64,000 nucleotides of DNA from Alistipes sp. (GTDB lineage Bacteria > Bacteroidota > Bacteroidia > Bacteroidales > Rikenellaceae): assembly GCA_017399485.1 (NCBI GenBank), contig JAFQCA010000021.1, positions 62,001 to 126,000 on the forward strand, given 5' to 3'. Of the stretch, positions 56,132 through 64,000 are shown piece by piece (within the stretch, counting starts at the first letter, position 1; each line of letters opens with the position of its first letter). A model generated the notes under the pieces. That model was not told the origin of the DNA. It saw only the letters and a list, made by a program, of their open reading frames with translations, and searched no databases. The position numbers and the translations under genes are program-made.

Positions 56132-57025
56132 ATGAGTCAATTACTTACGCCTTTATTCCCCGATTACGAATTGATAGATTCGGGCGATTACGAAAAACTG
56201 GAACGTTTCGGCAAATTCATCACTCGCCGCCCAGAGCCTCAAGCCCTATGGCACAAATCGTTAAGTGCTGAGGAGTGGGCCACGATGGCTGATGCTTCAT
56301 TCCTGAAAACTTCATCATCAAAAAGTGATGAGCGTGGAGATTGGCATCGCAAACGTAGTATGCCCGACAGATGGATAATTGAATACTCATACAAAAAGAT
56401 GAATCTGCGTATGCGTTTGGGACTTACCTCATTCAAGCACGTTGGCATCTTCCCCGAGCAAGCCGCAAACTGGAATTTTATTTACGATAATATCGAGCAA
56501 CAGATATCAAAAGGCATAACACCTAAAGTGTTGAATCTGTTTGCATATACCGGAGGTGCTACTCTGGCAGCACGAGCCGCTGGGGCGGATGTTACACACG
56601 TCGATTCGGTAAAGCAGGTAGTGACGTGGTCACGCGAGAATATGGAGAACAGCGGATTGGAGGGTGTGCGTTGGATAGTCGAGGATGCGCTCAAATTTGT
56701 ACATCGTGAGGTGCGACGTGGTAACCGCTATGACGGTATTATCTTAGACCCACCTGCATACGGGCGTGGAGCAAATGGAGAGAAATGGATATTGGAGGAG
56801 AATATCGTTGAGATGTTGGAGTGCTGCGCCAAACTACTTAACGACAAGCACGGTTTCTTGGTGTTAAACCTATATTCGATGGGCCTATCATCGACATTGG
56901 CTCGCACCGCTTTACGTCAGGCGTTTGGCAATACAGGCAACGAGGAGGCGGGAGAGTTATATTTCAAAGACCGCGCAGGCAAAGAGTTACCACTCGGCAC
57001 ATTCTGCCGATTCACGAGAGGATAA
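56132..57025 (+). CDS. Class I SAM-dependent methyltransferase (RlmI/RlmK-like, no PUA)
   Basis: A 297-aa protein. The SAM site is VLNLFAYTGGATLAARAAGA near residue 132, and the catalytic-type motif is LDPPAYGRG near residue 206. It resembles the catalytic half of 23S rRNA methyltransferases without their PUA domain. The target is unknown. It lies 70 bp after the U32 gene and 26 bp before the chromate transporter. Confidence 0.87.
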   Translation: MSQLLTPLFPDYELIDSGDYEKLERFGKFITRRPEPQALWHKSLSAEEWATMADASFLKTSSSKSDERGDWHRKRSMPDRWIIEYSYKKMNLRMRLGLTSFKHVGIFPEQAANWNFIYDNIEQQISKGITPKVLNLFAYTGGATLAARAAGADVTHVDSVKQVVTWSRENMENSGLEGVRWIVEDALKFVHREVRRGNRYDGIILDPPAYGRGANGEKWILEENIVEMLECCAKLLNDKHGFLVLNLYSMGLSSTLARTALRQAFGNTGNEEAGELYFKDRAGKELPLGTFCRFTRG

Positions 57026-57051
57026 ACACTCTATTGAAGATAGAACTTAAG

Positions 57052-57588
57052 ATGAATCGATACCTACAACTATTTTTCTCATTCCTTAAAATTGGTGTAT
57101 TCACTTTTGGTGGTGGATATGCTATGATACCTATTATCGAAAAAGAGGTAATAGACAATCGTTGCTGGATTGAGCGAAAAGAGTTTCTGGATTTACTGAC
57201 GTTGGCACAGTCGGCTCCCGGACCTATATCACTCAACACAGCCGTATTTGTAGGTTACAAACTTTATGGCTACAGAGGAGCGCTAACCGCTCTCGCAGGA
57301 GTTGTATTACCATCGTTCCTGATAATATTGACTGTCGCCATATTCTTCACACAGATACGCCACAATCAAATCGTGGATGCCGCATTCAAAGGGATAAGAC
57401 CTATAGTTGTAGCATTGATGTTTGCTCCCGCATTGGGATTTGCACGAAGTATAAGCGGAGTAGCGACAGCCGTAGCCGCAGCGGTGGCATTATTGATATG
57501 GTATGCAGGGATTTCACCGATATTGTTACTTTTGGCAGGTGCCGTAATAGGAATATTATTGGCGGCCCGCAGAGGAAAGGAGGTCTAA
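57052..57588 (+). CDS. Chromate transporter half, ChrA family (first)
   Basis: The ATG at 57052 (MNRYLQLFFSFLKIG) is preferred to the TTG at 57034. The protein is 178 aa with about five hydrophobic segments. The ChrA signature FTFGGGYAMIPIIEKEVI and the APGPISLNTAVFVGY segment are present. It is a half-size transporter that works with the protein encoded 2 bp downstream. The family exports chromate or transports related oxyanions; substrate use here is unproven. Confidence 0.9.
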   Translation: MNRYLQLFFSFLKIGVFTFGGGYAMIPIIEKEVIDNRCWIERKEFLDLLTLAQSAPGPISLNTAVFVGYKLYGYRGALTALAGVVLPSFLIILTVAIFFTQIRHNQIVDAAFKGIRPIVVALMFAPALGFARSISGVATAVAAAVALLIWYAGISPILLLLAGAVIGILLAARRGKEV

Positions 57589-57590
57589 AG

Positions 57591-58142
57591 ATGATATACC
57601 TACAACTGCTATATAGTTATTTGAAAATCGGATTCTTTGGATTTGGAGGTGGATATGCGATGTTGTCGCTTATTCAGAACGAGGTAGTTGTGCAAAATCA
57701 GTGGATGACAAATGCTCAATTTACCGACATCGTGGCGATATCACAGATGACTCCCGGCCCGATAGCGATAAACTCAGCCACCTATATAGGTTACACCGTA
57801 GCAGGTTTTTGGGGCTCGGTAGTGGCTACGACAGCCGTATGCCTGCCTGCCCTTACATTGATGATACTCATTACGCGCTTTTTCCTTCAGTTGCGCGATA
57901 ATCGCTACGTCAAGGGAGCAATAGCAGGAATGAAACCCATAGTAGTCGGAATGATTGGGGCGGCAGCATTGCTACTGATGTTCCCGAAATCAGCCGATGG
58001 CGCAAGTTTTATTGATGGTTGGAGTTGGGCTCTGTTTGCTGTGGCAATGGCAGCATCGCTCAAAAAGGTAAATCCTATATTACTGATTGTATTGGGCGCT
58101 ATGGCAGGTGTGGCGATTTATTATCTGCCGACTATAATGTAG
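57591..58142 (+). CDS. Chromate transporter half, ChrA family (second)
   Basis: The start at ATG 57591 is fixed by an AAGGAGGT ribosome binding site at 57577-57584. The 183-aa protein has FGFGGGYAMLSLIQNEVV and TPGPIAINSATYIGYTV, matching the first half. The two genes form the short-chain (split) ChrA pair. A REP-like repeat and hairpin unit follow the stop. Confidence 0.9.
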   Translation: MIYLQLLYSYLKIGFFGFGGGYAMLSLIQNEVVVQNQWMTNAQFTDIVAISQMTPGPIAINSATYIGYTVAGFWGSVVATTAVCLPALTLMILITRFFLQLRDNRYVKGAIAGMKPIVVGMIGAAALLLMFPKSADGASFIDGWSWALFAVAMAASLKKVNPILLIVLGAMAGVAIYYLPTIM

Positions 58143-58182
58143 GAGATTGCCACGTCGGACTAAAGTTCTCTTCGCAATGACA
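58143..58182 (+). repeat. REP-like intergenic repeat, copy C
   Basis: It begins GAGATTGCCACGTCGG and ends CGCAATGACA. The ends match copies A (6182-6218) and B (17226-17271, inverted). Confidence 0.65.
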
Positions 58183-58218
58183 CAACAACATTAAAACAGA
58201 TAATTACGAACTATATTA

Positions 58219-58257
58219 GAGACTCCTATTCTCGCCTAAAGGCTCGGTGGAGTGAAG
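58219..58257 (+). repeat. Hairpin repeat unit, second copy
   Basis: This is almost identical to 17296-17334: AGAGACTCC, then CTCGCCTAAAGGCTCGGTGG and AGTGA. It can fold with ACTCC/GGAGT and GCC/GGC. Confidence 0.75.
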
Positions 58258-58275
58258 TGTTTTAATCTAATAAAA

Positions 58276-58310
58276 TAATGGCCGCCAAGCATCGTACTTG
58301 ACGGCCATTT
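58276..58310. terminator. Bidirectional terminator between chromate transporter and namZ
   Basis: AATGGCCG (58277-58284) pairs with CGGCCATT (58302-58309) with an inner CAAG/CTTG stem, between convergent genes. Confidence 0.85.
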
Positions 58311-58327
58311 ATCATTGTAGTTATAAG

Positions 58328-59488
58328 TTACTCCTCATACAAGAGATACTTACGGCGAAGAACCTTAAACTCCTCGACATCCTTCTGCCAGCGAGCGCGA
58401 ATCTCATCAGCAGTATTACCTGCAATAATCATCTCTTTAATGTAATCGACACCCGTCAGGAGCAAGAACATACGAGTAAAGAACTTTTCGGGCTTGCCGA
58501 CTTTGTTGTAGGCATCAATTACATACTCCAAATTAAAGCCCTCTTTAATAACCTGGTCGTCATCTATTCCACGCAAATCAACACCATAACACTCGACATC
58601 CTTCAAAGGAGGATTTTTCGCTCCTGCGACGCTACGGGGCGTAAAAGTGAATGAGCCATCCTTATAGTCGGGGTGGCCATAGCACTCAAAGGGGTGAGAT
58701 GTACCACGACCTAATGAGCAGACAGTACCCTCGAACAAGCAAGTCGAAGGATAGAGATAGATAGAGTGCTGTGTCGGCAGATTAGGTGACGGAGCGATAG
58801 GTAAATCATAACGAGTCTGGTGGGTATAACCCTTGCAAGTGACAACCTCGACATCGCACTTTTTGCTCCAGCCCTCACCTTGTGCCATAAGAGCAATCTC
58901 GCCCATAGTAAGACCGTGAACAACGGGGATAGGCAATGCGCCCACACCCGACTTGTACTTCTCCATATCGAGGATAGGGCCATCGACATACATACCGTTG
59001 GGATTAGGGCGGTCCAATACAATCACCTTGCGAGAAAAATCAGCCGAAGCATTAATCATATTGAGCATAGAGATGTAGTAGGTGTAAAAACGCAAACCTA
59101 CATCCTGCATATCGACCAGCAGAACATCGAACGCCTGCATCTTATCATCTGAAGGACGGCCTGACTTACCATCGTAGAGCGACCAGATGGGGATTCCCGT
59201 CTTTTCATCTACAGAACTTTTGACGTGCTCGCCCGCATCAGCGCCACCACGGAAACCGTGCTCGGGAGAGAAGATTCCGACAACATTGATACCCTCACGC
59301 ACCAACATATCGACCAAATGCTCCTCGCCAGCCATAGCGGTATGGTTGGCCAAGACAGCCACACGCTTATCTTCGAGTTGAGGAAGATACTCCTTAGTAC
59401 GCTCTGCACCAACCGTCAAAGGCTTATCGGCACACGCGGTTGTCGCAAGTGCAAACAAACATAATAATGTAAAAACAAACTGTTTCAT
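58328..59488 (-). CDS. namZ: Exo-beta-N-acetylmuramidase NamZ-like (DUF1343, GH171)
   Basis: A 386-aa protein with a lipoprotein-like signal (Cys in TTACADK, residue 19). The family motifs SPEHGFRGGADAGE near residue 75 and LLVDMQDVGLRFYTYYI near residue 128 are present, with PNPNGMYVDGP and VHGLTMGE further on. NamZ releases terminal N-acetylmuramic acid from peptidoglycan fragments. The signal suggests a periplasmic or surface location. Confidence 0.88.
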   Translation of the reverse strand: MKQFVFTLLCLFALATTACADKPLTVGAERTKEYLPQLEDKRVAVLANHTAMAGEEHLVDMLVREGINVVGIFSPEHGFRGGADAGEHVKSSVDEKTGIPIWSLYDGKSGRPSDDKMQAFDVLLVDMQDVGLRFYTYYISMLNMINASADFSRKVIVLDRPNPNGMYVDGPILDMEKYKSGVGALPIPVVHGLTMGEIALMAQGEGWSKKCDVEVVTCKGYTHQTRYDLPIAPSPNLPTQHSIYLYPSTCLFEGTVCSLGRGTSHPFECYGHPDYKDGSFTFTPRSVAGAKNPPLKDVECYGVDLRGIDDDQVIKEGFNLEYVIDAYNKVGKPEKFFTRMFLLLTGVDYIKEMIIAGNTADEIRARWQKDVEEFKVLRRKYLLYEE

Positions 59489-59500
59489 AGGTTATAATCT

Positions 59501-60010
59501 CTAAAAATCTATTCCAATCTTAAAACCCACTCCACCAAAATGGTAGAACGAGTAGCCCAAGCCAACATTTACGCCTAATTTCTTATAAATTCGAAAACGG
59601 CAACCTCCATAAGCAGAGAAATATCGGGGACGACCACCATAAGAGTCGCTGCCGTTATATACTCTGCCTCCTAAATCGGCCTCTACAAAAGGTGTTATCT
59701 TACGGTCCAAAATATCGCTACGCAAACGCACAGCCATCAACATATCGCCAGCAGAAAAACCATCAGCCACAACTCCCACACCTGCGCCAATAAAGAACTG
59801 CGGCACTATCTGATAACCGTGATAGGTAAACAGAGCGCCATAGTTTGACGGACCTCCATCTACGGGCATAGCGACACCTTGCAACTCAACCATACCACGA
59901 TAACCTTTACCTATAACATTGGCTCTATGAGAATTTGATTGAGCCGTTACGACTTGCAATGGTAATAGGATAGAAAGGCAGGCTATTACACAAAAAATTA
60001 TTCGTTTCAT
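59501..60010 (-). CDS. Predicted outer-membrane beta-barrel protein
   Basis: A 169-aa protein with a signal peptide ending near VTAQS. The rest is made of alternating hydrophobic and polar strands rich in Gly and Tyr, ending FGGVGFKIGIDF, with a terminal aromatic residue as in small outer-membrane barrels. No specific family was recognised. It lies 23 bp after prfB and 12 bp before namZ, so cotranscription is possible. Confidence 0.72.
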   Translation of the reverse strand: MKRIIFCVIACLSILLPLQVVTAQSNSHRANVIGKGYRGMVELQGVAMPVDGGPSNYGALFTYHGYQIVPQFFIGAGVGVVADGFSAGDMLMAVRLRSDILDRKITPFVEADLGGRVYNGSDSYGGRPRYFSAYGGCRFRIYKKLGVNVGLGYSFYHFGGVGFKIGIDF

Positions 60011-60033
60011 ACAGAGATAATATAAGATGATTA

Positions 60034-61153
60034 TTAAACATTGGTAGCCCCGCCCGTCTGCATAAGGTACTCCTTGATGAATCCGTCCAAATCGCCATCC
60101 ATAACCGACTCGACGGCTGAGGTCTGGAAGCCGGTACGGTGGTCCTTCACTCGACGGTCATCGAATACATAAGAGCGAATCTGCGAGCCCCACTCGATAC
60201 GCTTTTTAGTCGCCTCAAGGGCCTGTTGCGTGGCCATACGCTTCTCCATCTCGCGCTGATAGAGTTTTGAACGAAGGATACGCAAGGCATTATTACGGTT
60301 GTCGAGTTGCGAACGTGTCTCCATATTCTCAATAAGGAACTCGATAGGCTCACCCGTATCGGCATCCTTGCCGTGATAACGCAAACGCACTGCCGTCTCG
60401 ACCTTATTGACATTTTGCCCGCCCGCACCACTTGCACGGAAGGTATCCCACTCACAATCAGAGGGATTAATGACTATTTCGATAGAGTCATCGACGGCTG
60501 GTGATACAAACACCGATGCAAATGTAGTCTGGCGTTTATTATTGGCATTGAACGGCGAGAGACGCACCATACGATGTACTCCGTTTTCGCTCTTGAGATA
60601 GCCATAGGCATAGTCACCCTCGATTTCCAGAGTGCAGGATTTTACGCCTACCTCATCGCCCGCCTGATAATCCATCATACGATACTTATAACCGTGAGCA
60701 TCACACCAACGGGTGTACATACGAAGCAACATAGAGGCCCAATCCAAAGCCTCTGTTCCACCTGCACCTGCGTTGATATCCATAATGGCTCCCATTTTAT
60801 CCTCCTCGCCACTGAGCATATTGCGCAGTTCGAGAGCCTCGATGAGTTCGATAGTGTGGGCATAATGTTCATCCATCTCGGCCTCCGAAGAGAGTTCTGC
60901 TGCCACAAATTCGGGCATCAATTGCAAATCCTCAACAGCCTTGACCACTGCATCATAATCCTCAACCCACGACTTGATAGCCGCCACACGGCGCAGTTGC
61001 TTCTGCGCAGCATCGGCATCATCCCAAAACGCAGGGTCTTGAGTCTTTTCCTCTTCGTTTTGCAGGTCTATACGCTTTTGAGCGATGTCAAAGACACCTC
61101 CCCAACGAATCCTGTCGTCTTATAGCCTCTTTAATTTGGTCGTCAGATACCAT
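60034..61153 (-). CDS. prfB: Peptide chain release factor 2, with programmed +1 frameshift
   Basis: The start is ATG 61153, with 21 codons to CTT (61093-61091) and an in-frame TGA at 61090-61088. Reading continues in the +1 frame from 61089 to the stop at 60034, giving about 372 aa. The CTTTGA slip site and a Shine-Dalgarno-like GGGAGG just upstream match the known RF2 autoregulation: high RF2 ends translation at the TGA, low RF2 allows frameshifting. The downstream part shows the GGQ motif (GAGGQNVNK) and the stop-codon recognition region. RF2 reads UAA and UGA. Confidence 0.96.
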
Positions 61154-61218
61154 TTGTTTTTGCTATTTTATTAAGTTATATCGCTTCCGAAAGCATACCT
61201 TGCGGTTATTGGCCGCAT

Positions 61219-61308
61219 CTATTTATCTTTGTTCTTATTTTTATAATGGCCCTCATACGCCGCACCAAAGGCAACACCGATACAAAGGCCAATCGGAATG
61301 TTATCCAT
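61219..61308 (-). pseudogene. Small glycine-zipper-like reading frame, possibly a gene remnant
   Basis: A 29-residue frame, MDNIPIGLCIGVAFGAAYEG plus a lysine-rich tail, lies between cysS and prfB. The GxxxG-like pattern resembles the C-terminal half of small membrane proteins that carry two such segments. The frame is open further upstream without another ATG start, and no ribosome binding site is visible. It may be a decayed gene or a real microprotein. Confidence 0.35.
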
Positions 61309-61378
61309 AGCAATGCTAATGCGTAAATGAGGATTTTGCAGACAAGCCAGACGCCAAAAGAGCCTTGCTATTCGATTT

Positions 61379-62860
61379 TTATTCTATCTCCCAATCAACG
61401 CCATCCTTACGGTCTTTCACTCGGATACCAATAGCAGTGAGTTCGTTACGAATCTTATCCGATGTAGCCCAATCCTTATTGGCTTTGGCATCCTGACGTA
61501 CGGCAAGAATCATATCAACCAACTTACCGAGCATATCGCCGCCACCTGCAGCACCCTCCTGCTTCTCGTTACGAAGGCCGAGAATATCGAAAACATAGAG
61601 GTCTATTACACGCTTCAACTCTGCCAAATCGGCCTCCGAGATAGTTTGCTGACCTTCGGCAATCTGGTTGATAATGCGCACCCAATCGAACAGAGCAGAG
61701 ATAACCATAGGCGAGTTCAAATCGTCGTCCATAGCCTCACGGCAACGCTTCTCGAGGTCGGCAACAACAACACCCTCCGACGTTGCAGCCGCAGGTTTCA
61801 ACTTCGCCAAAGTCTCCACACCCTTCATCAAGCGGTCAAAGCCCTTCTCGGCAGCCTGCAATGCGGCATTAGAGAAATCGAGCGTCGAGCGGTAATGAGC
61901 CTGAAGGATAAAGAAACGGATAGTCATAGGGGTATAGGCCTGCTCCAATTTGGGATGCTCACCTCCAAAGAGTTGCTCCATTGTGATGAAATTACCGTAT
62001 GACTTACCCATCTTCTGGCCGTCGATTGTAATCATATTGTTATGCACCCAATAGCGAGTAGAGTCGTGGCCCAAAGCGGCTGTAGATTGCGCAATCTCGC
62101 ACTCGTGGTGAGGGAACATCAAATCCATACCTCCTCCGTGAATATCGAACTGCTCACCCAGATACTTGCAACTCATAGCCGAGCACTCCATATGCCAACC
62201 GGGGAAACCATCGCTCCACGGTGAGGGCCAACGCATAATATGCTCGGGTGAGGCCTTCTTCCAAAGTGCGAAGTCATAAGAGTGGCGCTTATCGCCCTGA
62301 CCATCCAAATCGCGGGTATTGGCTACGATATCGTCAAGATTACGGCCCGACAACTTACCGTAGTGATAATCCTTGTTATACTTCTCAACATCGAAATATA
62401 CCGAGCCATTTGATTCGTAGGCATAGCCTGCATCGAAGATACGCTTAACGAAGTCAATCTGCTCGATGATATGGCCCGAAGCGTGAGGCTCGATGGAGGG
62501 AGTGAGTACATTCAACTGCTCCATAGCCTTATGATAACGCTCGGTATAATAGTGGGCAACCTCCATAGGCTCCAACTGCTCCAGACGGGCTTTCTTTGCG
62601 ATTTTATCTTCGCCCTCATCGGCATCGTGCTCCAAGTGGCCTACGTCGGTAATATTACGCACATAGCGCACCTTATAGCCAAGTGCCTTCAAATAACGGA
62701 ACAAAAGGTCAAAGGTAATTGACGGGCGGGCGTGGCCCAAATGGGGGTCACCATAAACTGTTGGGCCGCAAACGTACATACCAACGCGACCTTCGTTGAT
62801 AGGCTCAAACATCTCTTTGCGGCGCGAGAGCGTATTGTATAAAACAAATTTAGATTCCAT
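61379..62860 (-). CDS. cysS: Cysteine-tRNA ligase
   Basis: The start is ATG 62860 ([16 protein letters not shown]); a TTG two codons upstream is less likely. The 493-aa class I synthetase has the zinc-site CGPTVYG, the HLGHARP signature near residue 40 and QKMGKSYGN (KMSKS type) near 270. It charges tRNA-Cys. A -7 box is at 62880-62887 on the minus strand. Confidence 0.97.
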   Translation of the reverse strand: MESKFVLYNTLSRRKEMFEPINEGRVGMYVCGPTVYGDPHLGHARPSITFDLLFRYLKALGYKVRYVRNITDVGHLEHDADEGEDKIAKKARLEQLEPMEVAHYYTERYHKAMEQLNVLTPSIEPHASGHIIEQIDFVKRIFDAGYAYESNGSVYFDVEKYNKDYHYGKLSGRNLDDIVANTRDLDGQGDKRHSYDFALWKKASPEHIMRWPSPWSDGFPGWHMECSAMSCKYLGEQFDIHGGGMDLMFPHHECEIAQSTAALGHDSTRYWVHNNMITIDGQKMGKSYGNFITMEQLFGGEHPKLEQAYTPMTIRFFILQAHYRSTLDFSNAALQAAEKGFDRLMKGVETLAKLKPAAATSEGVVVADLEKRCREAMDDDLNSPMVISALFDWVRIINQIAEGQQTISEADLAELKRVIDLYVFDILGLRNEKQEGAAGGGDMLGKLVDMILAVRQDAKANKDWATSDKIRNELTAIGIRVKDRKDGVDWEIE

Positions 62861-62879
62861 AGTCAATAATTATTTTCCA

Positions 62880-62912
62880 CAAAGATAGTTTTTTTCTTAC
62901 GAAAAATTCAAA
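62880..62912 (-). promoter_or_regulatory. Promoter of cysS
   Basis: On the minus strand TATCTTTG (62880-62887) is preceded at 21 bases by TTTG (62909-62912), within an AT-rich repeat. Confidence 0.62.
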
Positions 62913-62936
62913 ATTCAAAATCCAAAATTCAAAATT
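62905..62936. repeat. Short AT-rich tandem repeat
   Basis: The plus strand repeats AATTCAAA-like units about four times (one unit reads ATCCAAA). It supplies the -33-like TTTG of cysS. Confidence 0.6.
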
Positions 62937-62983
62937 ATTCGTTTACTACTCTTTTTGTGCCAAAAGTAGCGAGCGCACAGTGC

Positions 62984-63014
62984 AAAAAAACGCCCATTCT
63001 TGCGAACAGGCGTT
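62984..63014 (-). terminator. Terminator of the GH110 gene
   Basis: AACGCC and GGCGTT pair, with an imperfect inner extension. On the minus strand the stem is followed by a T run (the A run at 62984-62990). Confidence 0.78.
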
Positions 63015-63026
63015 ATATTTTAATTC

Positions 63027-64000
63027 TTATCGAATCTCAAATTCAGAATCGGAGCAATCTATATCGTCGGGGCGCATATGGTGCAACTCGATAAGTTTGG
63101 CAGGGAAGCGTCGGTGCAACTTATTGCGCTCAACTGTAACATTGCGACAACCGTCGAGATAGAGATTTGAGCGTTGCCAAAGGAACGGCTCATAATCAGA
63201 GGTTGGTTTGAGACGATTACCCACAAAGCGCAGACCATTGACCGAACGGGCAAACAACACAGGAGCATCGAAACAGCGGAATTCGTTGTTTTCAATGGAG
63301 ATATTGCTATGGTAGGCGGGACTATTCTCCGACGCAGGTCGATAGGATGGCGAGATGGTAATAGGCGCCTCGCCCCACTCCCAACGGTCACCCGTTTCAC
63401 AACCTGATGTAGAGCAGTTATGGAATACATTGTTGCGAATGACAAGATTGGTATGTGCACCCGATTCGTACCAATAGTCAAGGTCGCCCTCAATCAGGAT
63501 AGCAGTACCAGCCGTGTTGAAATAGTTGTTTTCGATTAGCACGGGTTTGGGTGTAGTAACAAGCATACCTCTGGCACGATTGCGCTTCTCGAATCGACAG
63601 TTGCGAACGGTGAGCGATGGTGTCCAACTCTTGTTTTCGAGGAAGTTGCCCTCCTTGACTGTAGCGGATACAGGTTGCTCAAACTCAACAATCCACTCCT
63701 GCTCGCCATCAACGGCAGGGAGTTGCTGTTTGCTTTTCACGACAAGTTCCTCACGGCGACTTAAGGTAGCGTGGTTAACGGCCCACAAGGTATCGCCAGC
63801 CTCAATAAACCACGCACGGATAACACGCACGGAGTTGGCGCTTTCGACCTTATTGATGCGGGAATAGACTCCTCGCACATTCATAAAGTCATCGCCCTGA
63901 CCCGCGTGGGCACATCCGTCGATAATGATGTCGCCACGACAGCAGGTGAAGTGCGAAGCATCGGCAACAGAACTAAAGACGCGTCCCTTTGATTGACGAG
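63027..64000 (-). CDS. Alpha-1,3-galactosidase, GH110 family (5' end outside window)
   Basis: The frame is open from the window end at 64000, so the ATG at 63884 is internal. The visible C-terminal 323 residues form a right-handed beta-helix with repeated IENN-type turns. The region CCRGDIIIDGC followed by AGQGDDFMNVRG, and further on LVTTPKPVLIENN and GTAILIEGDLDYWYESGA, are typical of GH110 enzymes that remove terminal alpha-1,3-galactose (blood-group B type or linear). Probably secreted. The subfamily cannot be told from the fragment. Confidence 0.88.
   Translation of the reverse strand, partial: RQSKGRVFSSVADASHFTCCRGDIIIDGCAHAGQGDDFMNVRGVYSRINKVESANSVRVIRAWFIEAGDTLWAVNHATLSRREELVVKSKQQLPAVDGEQEWIVEFEQPVSATVKEGNFLENKSWTPSLTVRNCRFEKRNRARGMLVTTPKPVLIENNYFNTAGTAILIEGDLDYWYESGAHTNLVIRNNVFHNCSTSGCETGDRWEWGEAPITISPSYRPASENSPAYHSNISIENNEFRCFDAPVLFARSVNGLRFVGNRLKPTSDYEPFLWQRSNLYLDGCRNVTVERNKLHRRFPAKLIELHHMRPDDIDCSDSEFEIR

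Noticed and set aside
60034-60987. A truncated prfB starting at an internal ATG
   Set aside because: The upstream region encodes the N-terminus in a second frame joined by the CTTTGA slip site, so the gene is intact and not truncated.
62905-62936. A possible CRISPR or satellite array
   Set aside because: Only about four 7-8 base AT-rich units without spacers; simple sequence near a promoter.

Overview
The window reads as chromosomal DNA from a member of the Bacteroidota, most likely order Bacteroidales. The evidence is the many promoter boxes of the form TAnnTTTG with a TTTG box about 19 bases upstream where it can be found, a complete nqrABCDEF operon, AddAB-like recombination genes of Bacteroidota type, lipoproteins and secreted glycosidases, and a release factor 2 gene with its programmed frameshift. 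Gut-type genes (a GH110 alpha-galactosidase, a GH43 enzyme, a NamZ-type muramidase, paired M3 peptidases) suggest an intestinal commensal. Rikenellaceae/Alistipes is possible but not shown. No phage, insertion sequence, CRISPR array, rRNA or replication origin was seen, and gene density is high.

Layout. 1-6.1 kb: end of an unidentified gene, a two-receiver/PEP-synthase-like fusion, a C-GCAxxG-C-C protein, MscL, a HAD phosphatase and a lipoprotein. 6.3-12.1 kb: the sodium-pumping NADH:quinone oxidoreductase operon nqrABCDEF (minus strand). 12.3-17.2 kb: a short TatD hydrolase, TcdA and a 2-hydroxyacid dehydrogenase, then an ABC transporter/GntR cassette. 17.4-21.6 kb: alaS-gpmI (minus). 21.7-29.7 kb: two M23 peptidases and an AddB/AddA pair. 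29.7-33.3 kb: an ABC exporter, an HPr-kinase-like protein and an S24/S26 peptidase, tightly joined to each other and to ispF, then tRNA-Gln. 33.6-39.1 kb: two M3 peptidases and a GH43 enzyme (minus).

39.1-48.6 kb holds the most unusual locus: rsmE followed by six genes related to hydrogenase-4/complex I, with an AgcS sodium:amino-acid symporter 3 bp after them. The four membrane subunits keep the charged residues linked to ion pumping. The large subunit has lost all four cysteines that bind NiFe. The FeS protein keeps the ligands for only one [4Fe-4S] cluster and has lost the canonical N2 ligands. This fits the energy-converting-hydrogenase-related (Ehr) class, in an unusually cofactor-poor form.

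48.7-64 kb: a secreted basic protein, a small 2[4Fe-4S] ferredoxin, serS, proCBA, a U32 peptidase/RlhA-like protein, a methyltransferase, a split chromate transporter, NamZ, a predicted outer-membrane protein, prfB, cysS and the 3' part of a GH110 galactosidase. REP-like intergenic repeats lie near 6.2, 17.25 and 58.2 kb.

The Nqr complex, AgcS and the Ehr-like complex together suggest an energy metabolism built around sodium or proton gradients. That coupling is an inference.
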